A stretch of 6,828 nt of DNA from CAZLAJ01 sp964644605 (GTDB lineage Bacteria; Patescibacteriota; Microgenomatia; UBA1406; GWC2-37-13), in NCBI GenBank assembly GCA_964644605.1, contig CAZXWS010000046.1, positions 1 through 6,828 of the forward strand. Direction: 5' to 3'. The notes under the pieces were generated by a model. That model saw only the letters and a program-made list of their open reading frames with translations. It was not told the DNA's origin and did not search any database. This document shows, in pieces, positions 1-5,614 of this stretch. A program made the translations under genes and the position numbers. Numbering within the stretch: position 1 is the first letter of the stretch; every line of letters starts with the position of its first letter.

Positions 1-16
1 CCTGATAAGCAGAATA

Positions 17-46
17 TTGATATATTAAAAGGGCTTATACTATAAT
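17..46 (+). promoter_or_regulatory. Sigma-70-like promoter for the NUDIX gene
   Basis: A TTGATA box at 17-22 (consensus TTGACA, one mismatch) is followed by an 18-base spacer and a perfect TATAAT at 41-46. Transcription should start near 52-55. That is right at the ATG at 55, so an mRNA from this promoter would be nearly leaderless for that start, or would have about a 60-base leader if translation starts at 115. This is read from sequence only. Confidence 0.7.
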
Positions 47-99
47 CTAAACCCATGTACAAAGTATATAAACAAGCCTTACTGACGCTTAAAAACAAC

Positions 100-106
100 A
101 AAGGTG
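100..106 (+). promoter_or_regulatory. Shine-Dalgarno site deciding the NUDIX start
   Basis: AAAGGTG ends 8 bases before the ATG at 115 and shares AGGTG with the ideal GGAGGTG. This is the best-placed ribosome binding site in the left half of the window. It favours ATG 115 over the upstream in-frame ATG at 55, which has no such site. Confidence 0.55.
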
Positions 107-114
107 TTAATAGT

Positions 115-591
115 ATGATTCTTGACCTGTTTTTTGAGAGATTAAAATCTAATCCTGCACTTACCCGCGCTGAGGATTCTGCCGATCACTTTGGCTCTTA
201 CTGTATACCTCTCAATACAAAAACTAAGAAAATTTATATTGGGCACCACAAAAAATCAAACCTTTGGTTACCGCCCGGCGGACACATCGATAAACATGAA
301 TCGCCAAAAGATGCTGCTCTCCGTGAATTTTCTGAAGAGCTCAGTTATGAAGTAAAATTTGAACCAATTTCATTAGTCAATGTGGACATTTCGACAATAT
401 ATAACCCAGGGTATGCATGCCGAATACATTTTGATTTCTGGTATGTAGTATTTATGGATAAAGAACCCAACTTCGAATTTTCTCAACGTGAATATTTCAC
501 CGCTGAGTGGGTTACTATTCCTCAGCTATTAAAACACAATACACTCCCACACTATATAACAATTTATAAAAACCTCGCACAAAATTTCTAG
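115..591 (+). CDS. NUDIX hydrolase
   Basis: A NUDIX-family pyrophosphohydrolase, which cleaves a nucleoside diphosphate linked to another group; the substrate cannot be told from sequence. Numbered from the ATG at 115 (158 aa), the Nudix box spans residues 56-78: G56, five residues, E62, seven residues, then R70-E71 and E74-E75, the Mg2+-binding glutamates. The usual Gly near the end of the box is Ser77. A PPGGHI strand precedes the box, as is common in the family. The ATG at 55 would add 20 basic residues (178 aa). I prefer 115 because of its ribosome binding site and because the short lead-in helix fits the family, but a leaderless start at 55 is possible given the promoter position. The stop is TAG, 24 bases before cca. 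The protein may be soluble housecleaning machinery; no specific partner is implied. Confidence 0.88.
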   Translation: MILDLFFERLKSNPALTRAEDSADHFGSYCIPLNTKTKKIYIGHHKKSNLWLPPGGHIDKHESPKDAALREFSEELSYEVKFEPISLVNVDISTIYNPGYACRIHFDFWYVVFMDKEPNFEFSQREYFTAEWVTIPQLLKHNTLPHYITIYKNLAQNF

Positions 592-603
592 GATACTGTA
601 AGG

Positions 604-609
604 TATAAT
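604..609 (+). promoter_or_regulatory. Possible -10 element before cca
   Basis: A perfect TATAAT lies 6 bases upstream of the cca ATG at 616, so a transcript from it would start at or next to the ATG (leaderless). No convincing -35 box or TGn extension is visible upstream, so this may be chance in an AT-rich linker. An AAGG at 600-603 is 12 bases from the ATG, rather far for a ribosome binding site. Confidence 0.3.
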
Positions 610-615
610 TAGCTC

Positions 616-1194
616 ATGCAAACTTTACCTGAGTATGTCATAAAATTCATGGAGGTTTTTTCGCAAAAGGACTACAAAATTTATGTGGTGGGAGGTGCTG
701 TGCGTGATTTATTACTAGGGAAAGAAACTAAAAATTGGGATTTTACTACAAATGCAACTCCTGAGCAAATACAGGAAATGTTCCCTAATGCTTTTTATCA
801 TAATACCTTTGGCACTGTATCAATACCTTTTACAGACTCAATAATCTACGAAGTTACTCCGTTTAGAAAAGAATCAAATTACTCAGATACACGTCATCCA
901 GACAATATTGAATGGGCACAAACTCTTGAAGAAGATTTAGCACGGAGAGACTTTACGATTAATGCCATGGCGTTGACCGTCAACACTAAAACTGAATCAA
1001 ACCCAGATTACAAAATTATAGATCTCTATAAAGGACAAGAGCATCTAAAACAGCAGATGATTGTGGCGGTGGGAAACCCAGATATCCGATTTGCTGAAGA
1101 TGCTTTACGTCTTATGCGAGCTGTACGCCTTGCCGCTCAACTTGGATTTTTAATAGAAGAAAAGACAAGACTTTCAATTCAAAAAAATGCCTAG
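616..1194 (+). CDS. cca: N-terminal catalytic-head fragment of the CCA enzyme
   Basis: This 192-aa open fragment ends at the premature TAG. It holds the class II nucleotidyltransferase head: the GGAVRDLLLG motif at 26-35, the NWD triplet at 40-42 where DxD is expected, the RRDFTINAMA motif at 110-119 (motif B), and EDALRLMRAVR at 161-171 (motif D, whose Glu/Arg pair reads the incoming base). It stops before motif E (ERIRDEL) and lacks the body and tail that grip the tRNA, so as a separate product it should not be a working CCA enzyme. The N40 codon is AAT (733-735), one transition from the expected GAT. Confidence 0.6.
   Translation: MQTLPEYVIKFMEVFSQKDYKIYVVGGAVRDLLLGKETKNWDFTTNATPEQIQEMFPNAFYHNTFGTVSIPFTDSIIYEVTPFRKESNYSDTRHPDNIEWAQTLEEDLARRDFTINAMALTVNTKTESNPDYKIIDLYKGQEHLKQQMIVAVGNPDIRFAEDALRLMRAVRLAAQLGFLIEEKTRLSIQKNA
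1192..1194 (+). other. Premature in-frame TAG in cca
   Basis: The frame reads AAA AAT GCC TAG TTA ATA ACT, with conserved CCA-enzyme sequence on both sides. In homologues this position, in the linker just after the KNA motif, is variable, so one substitution from CAG, GAG, AAG, TCG, TTG or TAT/TAC would produce it. No stem-loop or known UAG readthrough context is evident; the following codon is TTA. Confidence 0.9.
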
Positions 1195-1242
1195 TTAATA
1201 ACTAAAATATCGTGGGAAAGAATACGGGATGAACTACTTAAA

Positions 1243-1980
1243 ATGCTAGAGTCTGACCATCCAGCTGAAGGTATTTTATTTCTGCACAACACTGGATTAC
1301 TCAAATATATTCTTCCTGAGGTTGAATTGTGCTTTCTTGTGCCACAAAAAAGTCCCAAACGACATCACATTTATGACGTCGGCACACATTTAGTTATGTC
1401 ATTAAAACATTGCCCTTCGACTGATGTTATTACACGGCTCGCAACACTATTGCATGATATCGGTAAAGAAAAAACGTTTCGACGTGATGAAGAGACGGGC
1501 ATTATAACTTTTTATAACCATGAAGTCGTTGGTGAAAAAATGACAGCTCAAATAGCAGATCGGCTACGGCTCTCAAATGAGCAAAAAAAGAAACTGGTAA
1601 CACTAGTTGCGAAACATCAATTTACTGTTTCTGAACTTCAAACCGATAAAGCAGTCAAACGCTTTATCCGCGAAGTGGGAATTGAGTATGTAGACGACAT
1701 GCTCGCTGTAAGGACAGGTGATCGTATTGGTTCAGGCGCTACGCCTACTTCGTGGCGTTTAGAACTTTTTAAGAAACGACTGACTGAAGTTCAAAAAGAA
1801 CCGTTTAAAGTAACTGATTTGAAAATAGATGGCAATGATGTTATGCAGCTACTCCAAATAAAACCAGGCCCTAAAATCGGTACCGTATTAAAATCTATCT
1901 TTGAAAAAGTAGAAAATGGCGAATTACCGAATGAGCGAGACCTCCTATTAAAACAGATCGAGGCATACAAAAATGAGTAA
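1243..1980 (+). CDS. cca: C-terminal fragment of the CCA enzyme, HD domain
   Basis: From the first ATG after the TAG this would give 245 aa, but the homology begins earlier, at 1195, so this ATG is probably not a natural start and has no good ribosome binding site. The fragment carries the tRNA-binding body followed by an HD metal-phosphohydrolase-like domain: paired His at residues 41-42, His49, the HD pair H71-D72 in LLHDIGK, H93 and H125. It then has the GDRIGSG motif (159-165) and the normal family C-terminus. HD domains in CCA enzymes are associated with phosphohydrolase activity towards 2',3'-cyclic phosphate ends in E. coli; that is family knowledge, not shown here. All HD residues look intact, so decay, if real, is recent. 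Confidence 0.6.
   Translation: MLESDHPAEGILFLHNTGLLKYILPEVELCFLVPQKSPKRHHIYDVGTHLVMSLKHCPSTDVITRLATLLHDIGKEKTFRRDEETGIITFYNHEVVGEKMTAQIADRLRLSNEQKKKLVTLVAKHQFTVSELQTDKAVKRFIREVGIEYVDDMLAVRTGDRIGSGATPTSWRLELFKKRLTEVQKEPFKVTDLKIDGNDVMQLLQIKPGPKIGTVLKSIFEKVENGELPNERDLLLKQIEAYKNE
1960..1963 (+). promoter_or_regulatory. Shine-Dalgarno site of the small ORF
   Basis: GAGG inside the last codons of cca ends 9 bases before the ATG at 1973, good spacing. Several other genes here have no visible site, so this is the main reason to believe the small ORF is translated. Confidence 0.5.
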
Positions 1981-2134
1981 CAAAATAGAGAGTAAAGGCT
2001 TAGTTGCCGAACGGTTGAAAGAAATATTACGCGCTCTTCATGAGTCTGACGATTCTGTCAGCCTGTGGCGGTTTATCGGGTTTCTAGCAATGTCTTTAGG
2101 GGTACAGCCTTTTAAAAATTCTGAGGAAGCTTAA
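1973..2134 (+). CDS. Small hypothetical protein, 53 aa
   Basis: I do not recognise this protein. The ORF starts at an ATG overlapping the last 8 bases of cca (ATGAGTAA), which suggests translational coupling, and ends with TAA. Residues 4-25 are charged and likely a helix (E/K/R-rich with regularly placed Leu). A short acidic turn (ESDDS, 25-29) follows, then a hydrophobic stretch at about 31-45 with W32, R33, F34, F38, L39 and M40. That stretch is too short and polar for a confident membrane span but could be an amphipathic or membrane-touching helix. No cysteines or metal motifs are present. Its last 23 bases overlap the 3' end of the convergent hydrolase gene. It could be spurious; the position, overlap and GAGG site argue that it is real. 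Confidence 0.5.
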   Translation: MSNKIESKGLVAERLKEILRALHESDDSVSLWRFIGFLAMSLGVQPFKNSEEA

Positions 2135-2762
2135 AATACTCATCTATATTTTCCTTTTCTATCTGCAGCAAACTATCTTCACCATGACCTGGATAAATCG
2201 ATACAACCTCATCGAGTTCAAATAATTTTTGTAATGATTGAACCAGTTCTGCTTTATTACTGTAAGAAAAATCATATCTCCCCACTCCCTCTTTAAAAAG
2301 TACATCTCCAGTAAATAATGATTGCTCTTCCGTAAAATAGAAACAGCAACTTCCGGGAGTATGTCCAGGAGTATAAATTACTTCAAATTGAAAACTTCCT
2401 ATACTCATTGATCTTTCTGTAACAAACTCAAATTGTTGTGGGAGTATTATTGCAGGATCATATCGCAGAAAATGTTTTGCAGTCTCCTTTAGTCGGCGAA
2501 TTAAAAACTCATCGTTTTTATGCATGTGTAGTGGAAGTGCATTCACTATACCTAATGATACCTGTATCTCCCCAACTGCCATTACATGATCAAAATGACC
2601 GTGCGTGGCAAGTAATCCAACTACTTTTAAATTCCGTCTTTGAACTTCCTCTAAGATAAAATCTGCAGAATCACCTGGGTCCACAATCAAACATTCTTTA
2701 TCTTGAATCAGAAAGTAACAGTTCGCTTGCATCTCACCAACAGGAAATCGAAGGATATCCAT
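2112..2762 (-). CDS. Metallo-beta-lactamase-fold hydrolase, glyoxalase II-like
   Basis: A 216-aa soluble hydrolase of the glyoxalase II-like branch of the metallo-beta-lactamase fold. The full metal set is present: H54, H56, D58 and H59 in THGHFDH, H134 in TPGHTPGS, D153 in TGD and H193 in YPGHG, so a binuclear Zn/Fe site and activity are expected. The N-terminal MQANCY segment at 11-16 is typical of this subgroup. It is about 40 residues shorter than true glyoxalase II and lacks that enzyme's C-terminal glutathione-binding region, so the substrate is likely another thioester or ester; persulfide dioxygenase relatives are a weaker alternative. The start lies 20 bases after secF on the same strand with no clear Shine-Dalgarno site, so it is probably the last gene of the secDF operon. 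Its 3' end overlaps the convergent small ORF by 23 bases. Confidence 0.9.
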   Translation of the reverse strand: MDILRFPVGEMQANCYFLIQDKECLIVDPGDSADFILEEVQRRNLKVVGLLATHGHFDHVMAVGEIQVSLGIVNALPLHMHKNDEFLIRRLKETAKHFLRYDPAIILPQQFEFVTERSMSIGSFQFEVIYTPGHTPGSCCFYFTEEQSLFTGDVLFKEGVGRYDFSYSNKAELVQSLQKLFELDEVVSIYPGHGEDSLLQIEKENIDEYFKLPQNF

Positions 2763-2782
2763 ACTACTATTTGGTAATTAAA

Positions 2783-3646
2783 TTATTTGTTACGTTTTTC
2801 CAACCATACCACAATAGGCGTGGCAACAAAGGGTGAAGAATATGAACCGGTAATTGTTCCTATAAGTAAAGTAGCGGCGAAAAAACGTATTGTAGAACCA
2901 CCCAGGAGTACGAGTGCTAATAACATAAATATGATAGTCATAGAGTTATTGAATGATCGTACTAAAGTTTCGGTTAAGGCTCGATTGGCGTAATGTTCCA
3001 TATTTCCTCTACCTTCAGTGCGCAGATACTCCCTGATTTTATCGAAGATGATGATAGTATCATGCACTGAAAATGACATCGTAGTGAGTATGGCAGTCAC
3101 AAAAAGTGTATCCACCTCTGCACTAAAAAAATGCGAGAGCAATGCATATGAACCAATAACAACAAGAAAATCATGTAACAATGCAATAATTGCTGCCAAC
3201 GCAAAGTTAAAACTTTTAAACGCAAAACTCATATACAAGAGTATCCCTATTATTGCCAGTACTGAGGCAATTATTGTTTTATTTACGGATTCTTTTCCAA
3301 TTACTGGCCCCACTGTTTCGCTTCTCTGTACACTTACATTAGTATTAAACTTTTTTTCAATAAGTGTTCGCAGCTGTAATTCTTGTTTATCATCAATCGC
3401 TTTTGTTCTTGCAGTAAGTATTTTATTTTGAACAGAAAGATTTACGACCTCAATTTTTTCTTCATTAAATACTGACTTAATATTCGTCGCCGGAATATCT
3501 TTACTTAATTTGTACTCTAGATTGGTTCCTCCAGAAAAATCAATAGAATACTTATAACCCCATCGAACTATTGAAAAAAGACCGAGTCCAATAACTACTG
3601 AAGAAATAGTTAAGTAGACGAGGTTATATTTAAGAAAATTTATCAT
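2783..3646 (-). CDS. secF: Protein translocase subunit SecF
   Basis: The 287-aa SecF half of the SecDF proton-driven accessory complex, which pulls exported proteins through SecYEG at the cytoplasmic membrane. A first membrane helix (about 10-28) leads into the DFSGG motif (36-40) and a short periplasmic-side P4 domain. ETVGPVIGKE (110-119) precedes five more hydrophobic helices. Residues tied to proton conduction are present by motif: D196 in VHDTIIIFDKIRE (194-206) and R230 in TLVRSFNNS. The more usual Asn before that Asp is His195. Length is normal for a stand-alone SecF. Its ATG overlaps the secD stop as ATGA, so translation is probably coupled; no Shine-Dalgarno site is seen. Confidence 0.96.
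   Translation of the reverse strand: MINFLKYNLVYLTISSVVIGLGLFSIVRWGYKYSIDFSGGTNLEYKLSKDIPATNIKSVFNEEKIEVVNLSVQNKILTARTKAIDDKQELQLRTLIEKKFNTNVSVQRSETVGPVIGKESVNKTIIASVLAIIGILLYMSFAFKSFNFALAAIIALLHDFLVVIGSYALLSHFFSAEVDTLFVTAILTTMSFSVHDTIIIFDKIREYLRTEGRGNMEHYANRALTETLVRSFNNSMTIIFMLLALVLLGGSTIRFFAATLLIGTITGSYSSPFVATPIVVWLEKRNK
3643..3646 (-). other. secD/secF 4-base ATGA overlap
   Basis: On the minus strand ATGA contains both the secF start (ATG, 3646-3644) and the secD stop (TGA, 3645-3643). It implies stop-restart coupling and equal output of the two partner subunits. It also shows that TGA is used as a stop here. Confidence 0.9.
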
Positions 3647-4989
3647 GATTTTTTATAAAAAATATCAATTAGTCTTCGCGTAATAATCAAACCTGTGAAT
3701 AAACTCGTCGCAACTCCTATTGCTAATGTGAGAGCAAATCCTCGCACTAAACCAAATTGAGGCAAAAAATCCCAGTTTAAAGGATTGAATAATATAAACG
3801 CCACAATAAGTGTCGTAATATTAGCATCTTTAATCGCATCGATAGCGCGTCCGAATCCTAAACGGATCGCAACATTGAACTCTACACCTTTTCTTAATTC
3901 TTCTTTAATACGTTCAAATATTAAAATATTAGTATCAACAGCCATCCCAATTGACAAAATAAAACCAGCAATGCCCGGCAGTGTGAGTACAACAGGAATT
4001 GCACGGAATAATGCAAATGAAATTAATCCATAAATAATAAGAGCCATGCAGGCAATGAGGCCTAATCGACCATAGTACGCAATCATAAACACCATCACCA
4101 TTAATAATCCAACTGCGCCCGCGATAATACTTTTCTGTACTTCTGATGCTCCAAGTGTGGGACCAATGTTTCGTTGCTCTACCAGTTTAATCGGGAGAGG
4201 TAACGCGCCTGAATTAATTGAAAGAGCTAATTTTTTAGCATCATCCACGGTAAAACTACCATTAATTACTGCGTTTCCATCAACGATAGGCTGCTGTACC
4301 ACTGGAGCAGAAATGGGGTAATTATCTACATATATTGCGACCTGTTTCTGGACATTACGAGACGTTATATCAGCAAAGAGTTTTTTACCGGTCTCACTAA
4401 ATTGAAGAGCAACTTGGGGTTTACCGGTCTGTTGATCAAATGTTACTGTAGCTTTTTTCACATCCTTGCCAGTAAGACCCGTCTCTTTAGTTAACCGAAA
4501 TATAGCAGGAGCTGTAGCTAATTTGGGATCAGATGTTTTTTCTTCTTCTTTGAACGACAACTGTGCTGTTTGTCCGATAAGTGTCACCGCTTCTGAAACA
4601 TTTGTAATACCGGGCAAATCAACAGAGATTCGTTCATTATTTCCTGATTTAAGCGTTTGGACATTTGGTTCCGAAACACCGAATAAATTAACACGCCTTT
4701 CTATAATGTCTCGTGATGAGTTTACGGCGTCTGCTATGTCTTCTTTCTTTATCTTAGACGTATCCGCTTCAAATACTAAGTGACTCCCTCCTTTTAAATC
4801 CAAACCTAATTTTGTTCGAAAATCTTTTTTAATTTGAATACCTCCGAGATTAAAATTTAGTGAAGGTGGATTGAGTTTTTCTAGATTGTATCGACCGAGG
4901 CGCAGATGGAACGGAATATTTTCTGGAATATCTATCCAAATAATTATGAAAGCTAAAACCAATACTAATAAAATTTTGATATATTTCAT
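3643..4989 (-). CDS. secD: Protein translocase subunit SecD
   Basis: The 448-aa SecD subunit, partner of SecF in the membrane complex that uses the proton gradient to help complete Sec export. An N-terminal membrane helix (about 5-19) is followed by the GLDLKGGSH motif (62-70), the periplasmic P1 domain with FGVSEPNV (103-110) and RISVDLPGI (120-128), and the P1 head region up to about 260. Five membrane helices fill 285-440. The fourth carries GMAVDTNILIFERI (348-361) with D352, matching the proton-relay Asp of Thermus SecDF by motif. It is shorter than E. coli SecD (about 615 aa), as is usual for compact bacteria. The start is 7 bases after the regulator gene ends, with no Shine-Dalgarno site, consistent with operon read-through. 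Confidence 0.96.
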   Translation of the reverse strand: MKYIKILLVLVLAFIIIWIDIPENIPFHLRLGRYNLEKLNPPSLNFNLGGIQIKKDFRTKLGLDLKGGSHLVFEADTSKIKKEDIADAVNSSRDIIERRVNLFGVSEPNVQTLKSGNNERISVDLPGITNVSEAVTLIGQTAQLSFKEEEKTSDPKLATAPAIFRLTKETGLTGKDVKKATVTFDQQTGKPQVALQFSETGKKLFADITSRNVQKQVAIYVDNYPISAPVVQQPIVDGNAVINGSFTVDDAKKLALSINSGALPLPIKLVEQRNIGPTLGASEVQKSIIAGAVGLLMVMVFMIAYYGRLGLIACMALIIYGLISFALFRAIPVVLTLPGIAGFILSIGMAVDTNILIFERIKEELRKGVEFNVAIRLGFGRAIDAIKDANITTLIVAFILFNPLNWDFLPQFGLVRGFALTLAIGVATSLFTGLIITRRLIDIFYKKS

Positions 4990-4996
4990 AGTGACT

Positions 4997-5572
4997 TTAC
5001 TTGAGCAATTCGTCTTCTTGTCCAGAAATCATTATTTTTGGCGCTCTCAAAAATCTCCATATAAAGGGATCGTTATTTTTTTTACGAAAATTGAATTCCT
5101 CTTCAGTCATAACAGTATAGTTTATATCTCGCCCGAAATCTTTTTCAACCTCGGTTATTATTGATACTATTTCCGGCACCACAATTACTCCAACAAACAA
5201 TATATATATCTCATCTTCTTTTATAGATATTTTCTTGATATATTTCGTAGAGAGAGCAATATACTTCACTTTGCCGATTTTAGAAAGATTTTTATATGTA
5301 AGCTGAGCTAAGGGAGTTGTCTTGGCAAAAATTCTCAAAAATTCGTCAAAATAAATATAATTTTTATTCAGTGTATAAAAAACTTTATTGAGACGTTTCT
5401 CCTTTGTTAACACTTTGCCTTCTGTCAATATATCTAATTCTCTTTTTACTGCATTCACTTCTTCCTGAACATCGCGGACAACTTGACGGAGGTAATGACT
5501 TTCAGAAGGATTATGGAAAAATAATTCCATAATTTTTCGACGAGCTTTTGAGGGAATAATCGATTGTAACAT
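4997..5572 (-). CDS. Winged-helix regulator with degenerate nucleotidyltransferase-like domain
   Basis: A 191-aa protein from the ATG at 5572. A TTG at 5581 would add three residues and has the AGGA site, but family N-termini fit the ATG better. Residues 1-70 form a winged helix-turn-helix of ArsR/MarR-like type: an SKARRKIMELFF helix, HYLRQVVRDV with EEVNAVKRELDIL as recognition region, then a basic wing (LTKEKRLNKVFYTLN). Residues about 87-191 resemble the MNT-type nucleotidyltransferase fold that follows such domains in many CPR and archaeal regulators, with a typical tail (DINYTVMTEEEF, NDPFIWRFL, PKIMISG). The catalytic signature is gone: the G-S dipeptide region reads STKYIKK and the expected DxD reads E121-I122-Y123. 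It is therefore probably a non-catalytic sensor or dimer domain. Its place 7 bases upstream of secD suggests it may regulate this operon; that is inference. Confidence 0.75.
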   Translation of the reverse strand: MLQSIIPSKARRKIMELFFHNPSESHYLRQVVRDVQEEVNAVKRELDILTEGKVLTKEKRLNKVFYTLNKNYIYFDEFLRIFAKTTPLAQLTYKNLSKIGKVKYIALSTKYIKKISIKEDEIYILFVGVIVVPEIVSIITEVEKDFGRDINYTVMTEEEFNFRKKNNDPFIWRFLRAPKIMISGQEDELLK

Positions 5573-5591
5573 AAGTATCAATTGAACTTTT

Positions 5592-5595
5592 TCCT
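5592..5595 (-). promoter_or_regulatory. AGGA ribosome binding site candidate
   Basis: AGGA on the minus strand is 10 bases from the TTG at 5581 but 19 bases from the ATG at 5572. It would support the TTG start. A transcript from the -10 element at 5596-5604 would start about downstream of this site and lack it, so the two signals would serve different transcripts. Confidence 0.3.
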
Positions 5596-5604
5596 ATTGT
5601 AACA
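5596..5604 (-). promoter_or_regulatory. Possible internal extended -10 promoter for the regulator and secDF
   Basis: The minus strand reads TGTTACAAT, an extended -10 (TGn plus TACAAT) in the 33-43-base gap after the DUF3048 gene. No good -35 box is seen. If used, it would start transcription near 5589 and allow regulator-secD-secF expression independent of the upstream gene. Confidence 0.35.
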
Positions 5605-5614
5605 AAATTTTTCC

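Larger units (their letters stand above)
616..1980 (+). pseudogene. cca: CCA-adding tRNA nucleotidyltransferase, interrupted by an in-frame TAG
   Basis: The whole span is one frame of 454 codons plus a TAA stop and matches a full-length HD-type bacterial CCA enzyme (usual length about 450 aa). Such enzymes add or repair the 3' CCA of tRNA using CTP and ATP. Two defects stand out. A TAG at codon 193 (1192-1194) splits it into a 192-codon head and a 3' part whose next ATG is codon 210. Residue 40, the first Asp of the catalytic DxD in this family, is Asn (N40-W41-D42). Sequence on both sides of the stop aligns without a gap: codons 194-208 read L-I-T-K-I-S-W-E-R-I-R-D-E-L-L, the expected linker and motif E. 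There is no frameshift and no other stop. Possibilities are a young pseudogene, an assembly or sequencing error, or suppression of UAG. If the gene is dead, another copy or complete genomic encoding of CCA in tRNA genes would be needed. Confidence 0.75.

Noticed and set aside
1192..1194. TAG as pyrrolysine or selenocysteine-type programmed recoding
   Set aside because: CCA enzymes have no functional need for such a residue in this linker, no recoding hairpin is seen, and selenocysteine uses TGA.
1195..1242. Deliberate split of cca into two interacting proteins
   Set aside because: The second half has no ribosome binding site at its first ATG, and the homologous sequence begins before that ATG, so a substitution in a single gene explains it better.
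2438..2659. 73-codon plus-strand ORF
   Set aside because: Antisense to the metallo-hydrolase, which carries a full set of metal ligands on the other strand.
3018..3431. 137-codon plus-strand ORF
   Set aside because: It lies wholly opposite secF, whose identity is certain, and its translation looks like an antisense shadow with no domain.
3643..3645. UGA read as glycine, as in some CPR lineages
   Set aside because: TGA falls exactly at the normal end of SecD and overlaps the secF start, and no gene contains an internal TGA.
4466..4783. 105-codon plus-strand ORF
   Set aside because: Antisense to conserved SecD sequence; no recognisable protein features.
4871..5164. 97-codon plus-strand ORF
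   Set aside because: Antisense across the secD start and the end of the regulator gene; composition reflects the AT-rich complement.
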